From contig NZ_OU745391.1 in the NCBI RefSeq assembly GCF_916618895.1, positions 1,798,001 to 1,862,000 of the forward strand: a stretch of 64,000 bases of DNA, given 5' to 3'. Of this stretch, positions 47,577-56,777 are shown piece by piece. This DNA comes from Pseudoclavibacter sp. Marseille-Q3772 (GTDB lineage Bacteria; Actinomycetota; Actinomycetes; Actinomycetales; Microbacteriaceae). The position numbers and the translations under genes were made by a program. The number at the start of each line of letters is the position of its first letter. The first letter of the stretch is position 1. Under the pieces are notes generated by a model, which saw nothing but the letters and a program-made list of their open reading frames with translations, did not search any database and was not told the DNA's origin.

Positions 47577-49733
47577 ATGCAGTTGAACGTTTCGGTGACG
47601 ACCAGGGTGGCATCACCCAGCGAACTCGACGAAATCATTACTGGGCTGGACGAGCGCGCCGGCATCGTGCTCGCATCCGGCGTCGAATACCCGGGACGAT
47701 ACACCCGCTGGGACCTCGGGTTCATCGACCCACCGCTGGTGGTTGAAGGACGCGGTTTCGAACTCAACCTGCGGGCACTGAACGCACGCGGCCGCATCCC
47801 TCTGCACGCCTTTACCGAAGCACTCAGTGCCGTCGAAGGGATCGCTACCAGCGCGTGGACCCAGCCCGACGGGCTGCCGGCGCTCGAGGTTCGCGTCACC
47901 CCGCAGCGCGACGAAGTGCTCCCCGAAGAAGAACGCACTCGTCGCCGCTCCAGCTTTACCGTGCTGCGCGCAATGCTCGCGGCGCTCCCAGATGCCGTCA
48001 ACCCACACCTCGGCCTGTACGGGGCATTTGGCTACGACCTGGTTCGGCAGATCGAAGCACTGGCCGAACCCGGTGGTGGCACCCAACGCGACCTGCTCGT
48101 TTACCTGCCCGACAGCATCCTCGTCGTCGACCGCCAACGCTCGGACGCATACCGCTGCGACTACGAATTCGAATATGCCGGCGAAACCACCGCCGGCATC
48201 GAACGCGCGGCAACACGAGCACCGTTCCAGCCACCGGTCGCAGACGCTCGCCCATGGCGCGACCACCAGCCGGGGGAGTACGCACAGTTGGTTCAGGATG
48301 CGAAAGCCTCGTTCGCGCGCGGAGACCTGTTCGAAGTCGTCCCGGGCCAGGCATTCCGGGAGCCGGTACGCACCTCACCGGCGCAGGTGTTCCGCAACCT
48401 CAAGCGTGCAAACCCGTCACCCTACGGTGCGCTCATGAACCTCGGCGACAACGAGTTCCTGGTGACCGCCTCGCCAGAAATGTTCGTGCGGGTAGACGGC
48501 CGGCGCATTGAAACCGCGCCGATCTCCGGCACGATCGCGCGCGGGGCGGACGCGATGGCAGACGCCGACCAGATCCTTGAACTGCTCAATAGCGATAAGG
48601 ATCGGCACGAACTCACCATGTGCACCGATGTTGACCGCAACGACAAGGCCCGCATCTGTGAGCCCGGTAGCGTGCGCATTATCGGTAGGCGACAGATCGA
48701 GCTGTACTCGAAGGTGATCCACACCGTCGATCACGTCGAGGGCAGGCTCCGCGAAGGGTATGACGGCCTGGACGCGATCGCCTCGCATATGTGGGCGGTG
48801 ACCGTTACCGGCGCCCCGAAGATCTGGGCCATGCGTTTCATCGACGAACACGAACGCTCACCACGCACCTGGTATGCGGGAGCGCTCGGGGCGCTGCTTG
48901 CCGATGGCTCGGTCAATACCGGGCTCACCATCCGTGCGGCCATGATCCGCGAGGGCATTGCCGAGGTGCGCGCCGGCGGCACACTGCTGATCGACTCGGA
49001 CCCGCAGGCCGAAGAGCGCGAGACCGAGATGAAGTCGCAGGCGCTACTCGATGCGATCGCCGCGACCGGCGGTGAGGCGGATGTGGAGGCGGCCGAAACC
49101 GTGCCGGTGGGCGCGAGTCACCGCATCCTCTTCTTCGACCACGAAGACTCGTTCGTGCAGATGCTCGCCGGATATATGCGCGAAACCGGAGCGTCAGTGC
49201 ACACCGTTCGCGTGCCGCGAGGTGGATTGAGCGATGACGCAATTCGCGCGCAAATCGATCGGGTCGACCCGACGCTCGTTGTGCTTTCGCCAGGACCGGG
49301 GAACCCGCAAGACTTTGCCGATGACCGCATCCTCGCCGCGGTTGATGATGCAGGTCTGCCCGTATTCGGTGTGTGCCTCGGTCAGCAGGCGATCGGTGAA
49401 TACCTGGGCGCAACGCTCGGCCAGCTCGACTATCCGCTGCACGGCCAGGAACGTGACGCGGTGGTCGTTGCCGAAGGATTCCTCGACGAACTGCCCGAGC
49501 GGTTTGTCACCGGAAGGTACCACTCGCTGTACATCCGCCCCGACACCGTGCCGGATGAGCTGTACGTCGTAGCGAGCGACGATGACGGTATCCCGATGGC
49601 AATTCAGCACCGCAGCAAACCGTGGTTCGCCGTGCAATTCCATCCCGAGTCGCTAATGTCGCTGCGTGACCGCACCGGAGCGCGCATTATCGAAGCGGTA
49701 TTGCAGCGTATCGGCTCGCCAACACGCAGGTAA
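47577..49733 (+). CDS. fused anthranilate synthase (TrpE-TrpG type)
   Basis: A 718-residue chorismate enzyme. The TrpE-like part (to about residue 510) has the catalytic ISGTIARGADAMADADQILE, DRNDKARICEPGSV, HVEGRLREGYDG and GAPKIWAMRFIDEHE. The amidotransferase part (from about 520) has ILFFDHEDSFVQMLAGYM, the LSPGPGNP oxyanion strand, GVCLGQQAIGEY with the nucleophile Cys and QFHPESL. Fused synthases of this clade occur both in tryptophan and in phenazine-type pathways. No other trp gene is adjacent, so the route is undecided. ATG 47577. Confidence 0.9.
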   Translation: MQLNVSVTTRVASPSELDEIITGLDERAGIVLASGVEYPGRYTRWDLGFIDPPLVVEGRGFELNLRALNARGRIPLHAFTEALSAVEGIATSAWTQPDGLPALEVRVTPQRDEVLPEEERTRRRSSFTVLRAMLAALPDAVNPHLGLYGAFGYDLVRQIEALAEPGGGTQRDLLVYLPDSILVVDRQRSDAYRCDYEFEYAGETTAGIERAATRAPFQPPVADARPWRDHQPGEYAQLVQDAKASFARGDLFEVVPGQAFREPVRTSPAQVFRNLKRANPSPYGALMNLGDNEFLVTASPEMFVRVDGRRIETAPISGTIARGADAMADADQILELLNSDKDRHELTMCTDVDRNDKARICEPGSVRIIGRRQIELYSKVIHTVDHVEGRLREGYDGLDAIASHMWAVTVTGAPKIWAMRFIDEHERSPRTWYAGALGALLADGSVNTGLTIRAAMIREGIAEVRAGGTLLIDSDPQAEERETEMKSQALLDAIAATGGEADVEAAETVPVGASHRILFFDHEDSFVQMLAGYMRETGASVHTVRVPRGGLSDDAIRAQIDRVDPTLVVLSPGPGNPQDFADDRILAAVDDAGLPVFGVCLGQQAIGEYLGATLGQLDYPLHGQERDAVVVAEGFLDELPERFVTGRYHSLYIRPDTVPDELYVVASDDDGIPMAIQHRSKPWFAVQFHPESLMSLRDRTGARIIEAVLQRIGSPTRR

Positions 49734-49897
49734 TACGGGGCTGGTGAGGATGCGGTCGGTCGCGTTCGCACCCCTGCAAACGTTCACCGTTCGTTCGCTA
49801 CTGCCGCAGCCTGCGCAACCAGTATGATCGCTAGGCTGCGCTGCTGCGCATGCGCCCTCCGCGCCCCTGGGCGCCGCGTTGACGAAAGGATCCCGAG

Positions 49898-51031
49898 GTG
49901 ACCAGCCGTATTGAGTTCCGCTACCTCTCCGAACCGGACATGATTGCCGCCGGCGTTATGGATATGGCCGCCTGTGTTGATGCGATGGAGGAAACCTTCG
50001 AACTGTATGCCATCGGTGATTACCGCATGGCAGGACCGAACAACGATTCGCACGGCGCGCGGATGATCTTCCCCGATGACCCACCGTTCCCGGCAATGCC
50101 GAAGAACGATGTCGATCGACGCTTCACCGCCATGCCCGCTTACCTCGGCGGCAGCTTCGGCACCACCGGTATGAAGTGGTACGGATCGAACCCATCCAAT
50201 CGTGACAAGGGGCTGCCGCGCTCCATCCTTACCTTCATGCTGAACGACACCGACACTGCGGCGCCGCTCGCGCTCATGTCAGCGAACCTGCTCTCGGCAA
50301 TGCGCACCGGGGCAGTTTCAGGCGTCGCTGCCCGTTACTTTGCTCGCGGCGATGCCCGAGTCGCCGGCGTTATCGGCCCTGGTGTGATGGGCCGCACAAC
50401 CCTCGCTGCGCTCGCCGTGGCATGCCCCATGCTCGACACCGTCAAGGTGCGCGGACGCAGCCAGCAGGGAATCGATGACTTCAAAGCATGGGTGGCCGAA
50501 CACATCCCGCAGATCACCACTATCGAAGTCGCGGATTCGATCGAGGAAGCGGTTCGCGGCAGCGACGTCGTCGCATACTGCACCACCTATCGAGCCGGCG
50601 ATCTCGATAGCTATCCGATGTGTAAACGCGAGTGGCTAGAGCCCGGTGCCTTCGTGACCATGCCGGGCGCTGCCAATATTGACGAAGCACTCGAAGCGCA
50701 AGACGTTCGCAAAGTGGTCGACAGCTACGGATTGTACGAAGCATGGGGGATGGAGTACCCGACTCCAACCCACCAGCACGTCGGCATTATCGGCAATAAG
50801 TTCCTCGACCTCGTGTCCGAAGGCAAGATTCGTCACTGGGATATCGAGGAACTCGGGCCGGTGGTTGAGCGTCGTGCTGAAGGGCGCCGCAATCCGGAAG
50901 AAATCGTCATCTGTTCGATTGGTGGACTGCCGATCGAGGATGTGGCATGGGGCACGGTCGTGTACCGAAACGCGGTGGCGAACAATATCGGCACCGTGCT
51001 GCCGCTGTGGGACACGCCCGCGCTCGCCTAG
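49898..51031 (+). CDS. ornithine cyclodeaminase/mu-crystallin family, tyramine oxidase subunit B-like
   Basis: A 377-residue NAD(P)-dependent protein. The Rossmann part has GVIGPGVMGRTTLAALAVAC and the earlier SANLLSAMRTGAVSGVAARY stretch, typical of the ornithine cyclodeaminase/mu-crystallin family. The extended N-terminus (VDAMEETFELYAIGDYRMAG) and GMKWYGSNPSNRDKGLPRSI fit the subgroup annotated as tyramine oxidase subunit B. That annotation is uncertain and no amine oxidase gene is nearby. Start GTG 49898 follows GAAAGGA. It converges on purU. Confidence 0.78.
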   Translation: MTSRIEFRYLSEPDMIAAGVMDMAACVDAMEETFELYAIGDYRMAGPNNDSHGARMIFPDDPPFPAMPKNDVDRRFTAMPAYLGGSFGTTGMKWYGSNPSNRDKGLPRSILTFMLNDTDTAAPLALMSANLLSAMRTGAVSGVAARYFARGDARVAGVIGPGVMGRTTLAALAVACPMLDTVKVRGRSQQGIDDFKAWVAEHIPQITTIEVADSIEEAVRGSDVVAYCTTYRAGDLDSYPMCKREWLEPGAFVTMPGAANIDEALEAQDVRKVVDSYGLYEAWGMEYPTPTHQHVGIIGNKFLDLVSEGKIRHWDIEELGPVVERRAEGRRNPEEIVICSIGGLPIEDVAWGTVVYRNAVANNIGTVLPLWDTPALA

Positions 51032-51034
51032 GCG

Positions 51035-51919
51035 CTAGCGGAAGACGATCGTGCGATTGCCGTCAAGCAGGATGCGGCGCTCGGCAAACCACTTCACGGC
51101 CTGCGTGAGCGTGCGCGATTCCTCATCCTGACCCATCGCCTGCAACTGCTTCACCGAGTCCGTGTGGTCGACGCGGCGCACGTTCTGCTCAATGATCGGG
51201 CCCTCGTCGAGGTCGGTGGTGACAAAGTGCGCGGTGGCACCGACAAGTTTTACGCCGCGGGCGTGCGCCTGCCGGTACGGGTTCGCACCCTTGAACCCGG
51301 GCAGGAACGAGTGGTGGATGTTAATAGCCATGCCTTCGAGTTCGGTGCACAGTTCGGGCGACACAATCTGCATATAGCGAGCGAGCACTACCAGTTCGAT
51401 CTGCTCATGCTCGATCACTTCGCGCACGCGCTGCTCGAACGCGGCCTTCTGTTCGGGGTTGGTCACCGGCTGGTGCTCGAATGGCACACCGTAGAACGAC
51501 GCGAGGTCGCCGAGCACGGCGTGGTTTGCCATGACGCGCGGTACCTCGATCGGGAGGTACCCGGAGTGTTGACGGAAGAGCAGGTCGTTGACCGCGTGCG
51601 TTGCCTTCGAGCCCAAAATGAGCGTGCGCATCTTGTGGTTTGCCGGATCCACGGTCACCTGCGCATCGAACTGTGCCGCAACCGGATCGATATGGTGGTG
51701 GAGGTCTACGGCGCCGGTTACCGAAATCTCGGCGCGAAGGAAGAACCGACCGGTATCGGCCGAAGAGAACTGCTGCAACTCCTCAATATTGCCGCCGGCT
51801 GCGACTACGGCTCCGGTGAGCGCGTGCACAATACCGGGCGTATCAGCGCACACCAGGGTGATCACCCAGTGGGCGCGGGCGGGTTCGGAGGATTCGGAAG
51901 TGGGTTGCAAATCAGTCAC
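51035..51919 (-). CDS. purU: formyltetrahydrofolate deformylase
   Basis: A 294-residue hydrolase that releases formate from 10-formyl-THF, balancing the one-carbon pool. The N-terminal ACT domain (WVITLVCADTPGIVHALTGA) senses amino acids. The catalytic domain is PurN-like: Asn and His in INIHHSFLPGFKGANPYRQA and Asp in HFVTTDLDEGPII. The GTG 51919 start is preferred to an upstream start inside the MFS promoter region. It is divergent from the MFS gene by 23 bp. Confidence 0.94.
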   Translation of the reverse strand: MTDLQPTSESSEPARAHWVITLVCADTPGIVHALTGAVVAAGGNIEELQQFSSADTGRFFLRAEISVTGAVDLHHHIDPVAAQFDAQVTVDPANHKMRTLILGSKATHAVNDLLFRQHSGYLPIEVPRVMANHAVLGDLASFYGVPFEHQPVTNPEQKAAFEQRVREVIEHEQIELVVLARYMQIVSPELCTELEGMAINIHHSFLPGFKGANPYRQAHARGVKLVGATAHFVTTDLDEGPIIEQNVRRVDHTDSVKQLQAMGQDEESRTLTQAVKWFAERRILLDGNRTIVFR

Positions 51920-51942
51920 CGCACCAGCGTAACCTCGATGTC

Positions 51943-53208
51943 GTGACCGATACCGCATCCTCGCCCGAAGTGCGCCCAATGCCGTGGGCGCAACTGTTCA
52001 CACTTGCCGCAGCGACCTTCATGTCGGTCACGATCGAGATGCTGCCCACCGGGGTAATGAACCTCATGTCGAAGGACCTGGGGGTGAGCGAATCGCAGAT
52101 CGGCATGCTGATGACGATCTTCGCGATGTCTGTCGTGTTCACCTCCACTCCGCTGATGTATCTGCTGCGGCACGTGCCGAAGCGGCTGTTGCTGGTGACC
52201 GTGTTCGCCGCATTTGCTGTTGGCACGATCGGCACGGCGATCGCCAGCAGCTACGCGATTATCGTGATCACACGCATTGTCACCGGTATTGCGCAGGGGG
52301 TGTTCTGGGCGTCGGTGACCGCGTATGTGGGCCATCTGGTGCATCGCAGCCAATTGACCACGGCGGTCTCCATTACCTCCGGCGGTGGTGGGCTTGCGTT
52401 CGTGCTCGGTGTGCCGTTGGGTACGGCGCTCGGTCAGTGGTTGGGATGGCGGACAGCATTTCTCGTGCTTGCCGCGCTCTGCCTGTTAGTTGCGATTCTG
52501 CTCAGCCGCATCCTGCCCACGCGGGTCGCCGAACCACAAACCGATACCGCCGCCATCGAAGTGCAGCCCGCGCCGACCGCAATCGGCGATGCCGAACAAG
52601 CAGGACGTGACCACGGCCTTCCCAAACGGCCGCGTCGGTCGATGCGGTTGGTTATTCTCGTGTGCCTGCTGTGCGGGTTGACCATCACCGCACACTTCAC
52701 GTACTACACCTATATCTCGGTGCAGCTACTCGGTCCCACCGGGCTTGCGCACGAGTTTCTCGCGATCGCGCTGTTCGCCTATGGAGTGACCTCCTGTATC
52801 GCCACGTTCACGACCGGGCCGCTATTCTCCACCCGCTCAAGCCTCGGCTTCCGAATCGCCTACGCACTCATGTTCGTCGGGGGCGGGCTGGTCACGTTCT
52901 CGCACCACAGTGTGTGGCTCGGGATGGTAGGTCTGCTCGCGTGGGGTGTGTCCATGGGATTCATGCCGACCCTGCTGCAGACCCGCTTGCTTGCGGTTGC
53001 GCCCAGCAAGCACCGCGACCTTGCCAGCGCCCTGTACACCTCCGGCTTCAACCTCGGGATCTCCTGCGGTGCCTATTTCGGTGGACTGCTGCTTGACGAG
53101 TTCGGAATCGACTCGCTCGGTATCGCATTCCTGATTGGTGTTGCGGCCGCAGCGTCGTATTCCGTCATCATGGACACACTTACGGCCAGGCGAGAACGAG
53201 CGCACTAG
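51943..53208 (+). CDS. MFS transporter, DHA1-like (12-helix)
   Basis: A 421-residue membrane transporter. Twelve hydrophobic helices are visible, and the N-terminal SVTIEMLPTGVMNLMSKDLG with SQIGMLMTIFAMSVVF resembles sugar-efflux/AraJ-type DHA1 permeases. A charged loop between the halves (about residues 195-230) is long and Pro-rich. The substrate is not assigned. It starts at GTG 51943, only 23 bp from the divergent purU start, so the promoters must overlap. A structured stretch separates it from glyA. Confidence 0.85.
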   Translation: MTDTASSPEVRPMPWAQLFTLAAATFMSVTIEMLPTGVMNLMSKDLGVSESQIGMLMTIFAMSVVFTSTPLMYLLRHVPKRLLLVTVFAAFAVGTIGTAIASSYAIIVITRIVTGIAQGVFWASVTAYVGHLVHRSQLTTAVSITSGGGGLAFVLGVPLGTALGQWLGWRTAFLVLAALCLLVAILLSRILPTRVAEPQTDTAAIEVQPAPTAIGDAEQAGRDHGLPKRPRRSMRLVILVCLLCGLTITAHFTYYTYISVQLLGPTGLAHEFLAIALFAYGVTSCIATFTTGPLFSTRSSLGFRIAYALMFVGGGLVTFSHHSVWLGMVGLLAWGVSMGFMPTLLQTRLLAVAPSKHRDLASALYTSGFNLGISCGAYFGGLLLDEFGIDSLGIAFLIGVAAAASYSVIMDTLTARRERAH

Positions 53209-53332
53209 ACTGAGAGGCTGAACCACGATTTCAGCCGTGGTGCCCTGCCTCAAGCGAGGTGACGGACACTCGAACTGATGCGATGCATCCACCCGCCCCA
53301 AGTGAACGGGGCCACGACACCAAGGAGTACGC
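53209..53332 (+). promoter_or_regulatory. structured leader before glyA
   Basis: GGCTGAA (53216-53222) pairs with TTCAGCC (53230-53236). Its loop CCACG (53223-53227) can pair with CGTGG (53236-53240), which can alternatively pair with CCACG at 53312-53316, six bases before the AAGGAG site at 53322-53327. Further stems are CCTC/GAGG and GCCCC (53295-53299)/GGGGC (53308-53312). This could be an RNA switch for glyA-folD or just the terminator of the MFS gene. It does not match the ZTP or glycine riboswitch signatures I know. Confidence 0.4.
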
Positions 53333-54607
53333 GTGACCGACTACCAGAATCTTTCGCTCTCACAGGTCGACCCCGATATCGCCGAGGTACTTCGCGGCGA
53401 ACTCGACCGCCAGCGCAACACCCTCGAGATGATCGCGAGCGAGAACTTCGTTCCGCGGGCCGTGCTCGAAGCAGTCGGTAGCGTGCTGACTAACAAGTAC
53501 GCGGAAGGGTACCCGTCACGCCGCTACTACGGTGGCTGCGAAGTCGTCGACGTTGCCGAAAACCTCGCACGCGACCGCGCCAAGGAACTCTTCGGAGCCG
53601 AATACGCCAATGTGCAGCCGCACTCCGGCGCAAGCGCTAACGCTGCCGTGTTGCACGCGCTGGCAAAACCCGGTGACACCATCCTCGGCCTCTCGCTCGA
53701 CCACGGTGGGCACCTCACCCACGGAATGAAGATCAACTTCTCCGGCAGGCTCTACAACGTCGCAGCATATGGCGTTGACTACGGCACCGGACGGGTCGAT
53801 ATGGACCAGGTGCGCGAACTGGCACACGAACACAAGCCCAAGGTGATCATCGCCGGCTGGTCGGCATACCCGCGCCAGCTCGACTTCGAAGCATTCCGCA
53901 CGATTGCCGACGAAGTGGGCGCCTACCTGTGGGTCGACATGGCGCACTTTGCTGGATTGGTGGCAGCCGGGCTGCACCCGAACCCGGTTCCGTTCGCAGA
54001 TGTGGTCTCCTCGACCGTCCACAAGACCATTGGTGGTCCGCGCTCGGGATTCATCCTCACGAATAGTGCCGAGCTCAACAAGAAGATCAACTCGGCAGTA
54101 TTCCCCGGCCAGCAGGGTGGCCCGCTGATGCACGTGGTCGCCGGTAAGGCCGTCGCCTTCAAGCTCGCGATGACCCCAGAGTTTAAGGACCGCCAGGAAC
54201 GCACCATCCGCGGTGCACAGATCCTCGCCGAGCGTCTCTCGCAGCAGGATGTTCGCAACGCCGGCATCGCGCTCACCACCGGCGGTACCGACGTACACCT
54301 GGTGCTCGTCGACCTCCGCGATGCACAGATCGACGGACAGCAGGCAGAGGACCTGCTCCACGAAGTCGGCATCACCGTCAACCGCAACGCAGTACCCGAC
54401 GACCCGCGCCCGCCGATGGTCACCAGCGGTCTGCGCATCGGTACCCCGGCGCTTGCCAGCCGCGGCTTCGGCGACGATGAGTTCCGCGAGGTCGCCGATG
54501 TAATCGCACAGGCGCTCATGCCGAACCCGGACATCGAAGCGCTCCGCGGCCGCACCGCGGCTCTTGCTGAACGCTTCCCGCTGTACACAGGTCTGGTGTA
54601 CGCATGA
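53333..54607 (+). CDS. glyA: serine hydroxymethyltransferase
   Basis: A 424-residue PLP enzyme that interconverts serine and glycine and charges THF. The N-terminal substrate region ([11 protein letters not shown]), [13 protein letters not shown], the PLP-stacking region [21 protein letters not shown] and the lysine-containing [13 protein letters not shown] are intact. Start GTG 53333 with AAGGAG five bases upstream. The stop overlaps the folD start (ATGA), so the two one-carbon enzymes are coupled. Confidence 0.97.
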   Translation: MTDYQNLSLSQVDPDIAEVLRGELDRQRNTLEMIASENFVPRAVLEAVGSVLTNKYAEGYPSRRYYGGCEVVDVAENLARDRAKELFGAEYANVQPHSGASANAAVLHALAKPGDTILGLSLDHGGHLTHGMKINFSGRLYNVAAYGVDYGTGRVDMDQVRELAHEHKPKVIIAGWSAYPRQLDFEAFRTIADEVGAYLWVDMAHFAGLVAAGLHPNPVPFADVVSSTVHKTIGGPRSGFILTNSAELNKKINSAVFPGQQGGPLMHVVAGKAVAFKLAMTPEFKDRQERTIRGAQILAERLSQQDVRNAGIALTTGGTDVHLVLVDLRDAQIDGQQAEDLLHEVGITVNRNAVPDDPRPPMVTSGLRIGTPALASRGFGDDEFREVADVIAQALMPNPDIEALRGRTAALAERFPLYTGLVYA

Positions 54608-55485
54608 CGGCAATCCGCCTCGACGGAAAAGCCGCCGCAGCACAGATCAAAGACGAACTCCGTGAGCGCGTAGCAGCCCTGCGTGCTCGCGGGGTAACCC
54701 CCGGACTGGCGACCGTGCTTGTTGGCGACGACCCCGCATCGAAACTGTATGTGGGTGGCAAACACCGCGACTGTGCTGAGGTCGGTATCGAATCCATCCA
54801 GGTGGAGCTGCCCGATACCGCCACCCAGGAAGAGGTCGAGGAAGCGATCGACCGGTTGAACGCCGACCCGGCATGCACCGGATATATCGTGCAACTGCCG
54901 TTGCCGAAGCACCTCGACCAGGACGCAATCATCGAGCGAATCGATCCGCTCAAGGACGCCGATGGTCTGCATCCCACCAACCTCGGTCGACTCGTGCTCA
55001 ACGTGCGCGAGGAGATCACCACACCGCTACCGTGCACGCCCCGCGGGTGCATCGAGCTCCTGCAGCGCAACGGCTATGACCTAAACGGTAAGCATGTGGT
55101 GGTGATTGGCCGCGGCATTACCGTGGGCCGCTCCATCGGGGCGCTGCTGACGCGCAGAGAGATTAACGCGACCGTGACCCTCACGCACACCGGTACGCAA
55201 AACATGGCCGAGATTTGCCGTAACGCGGATGTGATTATCGCCGCGGCCGGTTCAGCACACCTGGTCAAGCCTGAATGGGTCGCCTCGGGCGCTGCCGTGC
55301 TCGATGTTGGTGTTTCCCGGGTGCCGGATCCGGCCACGGGTAAGTCGAAAGTGTTCGGTGACGTCGACCCGCAGGTTGCCGAAGTTGCCGGATATCTCTC
55401 ACCGAACCCCGGGGGAGTAGGGCCGATGACCCGGGCGCTGCTGCTGGCAAACGTTGTCGAAACGGCGCAGCGTCTAAACCCCTAG
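54604..55485 (+). CDS. folD: methylenetetrahydrofolate dehydrogenase/cyclohydrolase
   Basis: A 293-residue bifunctional enzyme converting 5,10-methylene-THF to 10-formyl-THF. The Lys of [17 protein letters not shown] and QLPLPKHLD belong to the active site; the Rossmann part has [18 protein letters not shown] and the end [20 protein letters not shown]. It overlaps glyA by four bases. It converges on galK, with a GC-rich inverted stretch (CGCCG and CGGCG) between them as a weak bidirectional terminator. Confidence 0.97.
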   Translation: MTAIRLDGKAAAAQIKDELRERVAALRARGVTPGLATVLVGDDPASKLYVGGKHRDCAEVGIESIQVELPDTATQEEVEEAIDRLNADPACTGYIVQLPLPKHLDQDAIIERIDPLKDADGLHPTNLGRLVLNVREEITTPLPCTPRGCIELLQRNGYDLNGKHVVVIGRGITVGRSIGALLTRREINATVTLTHTGTQNMAEICRNADVIIAAAGSAHLVKPEWVASGAAVLDVGVSRVPDPATGKSKVFGDVDPQVAEVAGYLSPNPGGVGPMTRALLLANVVETAQRLNP

Positions 55486-55517
55486 AGCGCCGCCGTCCGG
55501 CCGTAGCCGCGGCGTGA

Positions 55518-56723
55518 CTAGGCGTCGCGGCTCGGGCCGGGGTTCGTTCCGCTTGGCTCGAACGCAACCTCGCCCCATCCGTACTCGTTGAAGGCTTCGC
55601 GCAGATCAGCGATGAGTCCGTCGACGCGTTCCACCGGGATTACCACCACGACAGCACCGCCGAAACCGGAGCCCGAGAGTCGAGCGCCGAACGCGCCTTG
55701 TGAGCGTGCGAGATCGCAGATGATGTCGATGCGCTCGGAAGTCACTTCGAAGTCGTCGCGCATCTGTTGGTGTGACTCGTTCATCAGCTGCCCGAACGCC
55801 TGCAGATCGTTCTCGCGCAACGCCCGTGCCGCATCCAAGACGCGCTGCATCTCGCTGAGAACAAAGCCCGCCCGACGCCGATCCGTCTCGTCAATCGCCG
55901 TGGTGCGCTCGAATTCTTCGTGCGGCACCTCACGAAGATATTGATAGCCAAGCGCCTTCGCCACCCGGTCACAGGCGTCGTGACGGTCAGCGACATTGCG
56001 CTCCCAATTGCGGTGGGTTTCACCGGAGTACACCAGTAGCTCGACGGCACCGAGCGAACCCAGATCGGATACGGGGATGGGGGAGACGTCATTGCCACGG
56101 GCATCGTAGAAGACGCCGACGCCAGCGTCGGCAGTCATACAGGTGACGTGATCGGCCGGTCCCGAGGAAGCCCGCACGTAGCTCTTTTCCACCTGGTAGC
56201 CGAACTGTGCCAATTGCTGCGGCGTGAGTTCGAGCTGCCACAGGTCGTTGAGCGCGAGCGACATCGCACCGCACACCGAGGCACTGGAGGCCAGGCCCGC
56301 ACCGATGGTGACATCAGTGGTGAGGAAGATGTCGAGGCCGGTCGGGCGGATGAGCACTGCCTCATCACCGCAGGTTTCCGTGCGTTCGGTATTCATCTCG
56401 GCCACGTGTGCCAGTACCGCCCAGATCACCCCGAGCGGATAGTCGTACCAGGCATGCTCGGTCGGCGGCAGGAGCTGTTCGATCGTGGTGTCCACCTCGA
56501 AATCGGAAAGATTGCTGCGCACCCGAATCGTCGAGTCGTTGCGACGCGAAACTGCCACGAAGGAACGACGGTTCACCGCGTGGCCGAGCGTGAGCCCATC
56601 CTCGATATCCGTGTGGTCGCCCATTACGCTCACCCGTCCCGGTACTGACCAGATGCCTTCGGGGGCGGCGTCGAAACGGGCCGCGAATTCATCTGCAACA
56701 AATCCGGTGGTGATGCGAGTCAT
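55518..56723 (-). CDS. galK: galactokinase
   Basis: A 401-residue GHMP kinase. The N-terminal sugar motif PGRVSVMGDHTDIEDG (28-43) corresponds to the usual PGRVNLIGEHTDYNDG, with three conservative changes. The ATP loop is TIGAGLASSASVCGA and the third motif is ARLSGSGFGGAVVVV. The catalytic Asp lies in SSGPADHVTCM. It has no galT, galE or galactose transporter nearby, so the sugar specificity is less certain than the family. ATG 56723 follows GGAGAAC. Confidence 0.85.
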   Translation of the reverse strand: MTRITTGFVADEFAARFDAAPEGIWSVPGRVSVMGDHTDIEDGLTLGHAVNRRSFVAVSRRNDSTIRVRSNLSDFEVDTTIEQLLPPTEHAWYDYPLGVIWAVLAHVAEMNTERTETCGDEAVLIRPTGLDIFLTTDVTIGAGLASSASVCGAMSLALNDLWQLELTPQQLAQFGYQVEKSYVRASSGPADHVTCMTADAGVGVFYDARGNDVSPIPVSDLGSLGAVELLVYSGETHRNWERNVADRHDACDRVAKALGYQYLREVPHEEFERTTAIDETDRRRAGFVLSEMQRVLDAARALRENDLQAFGQLMNESHQQMRDDFEVTSERIDIICDLARSQGAFGARLSGSGFGGAVVVVIPVERVDGLIADLREAFNEYGWGEVAFEPSGTNPGPSRDA

Positions 56724-56777
56724 GGTTCTCCTGGAAACGGCGGACAGACGCAGTGCAAACTACGGTTTGTCAAAATG

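Noticed and set aside
53209..53332. Calling the glyA leader a ZTP or glycine riboswitch
   Set aside because: The conserved CCGCCUGGGC-type end of the ZTP motif and the glycine-aptamer core are absent.
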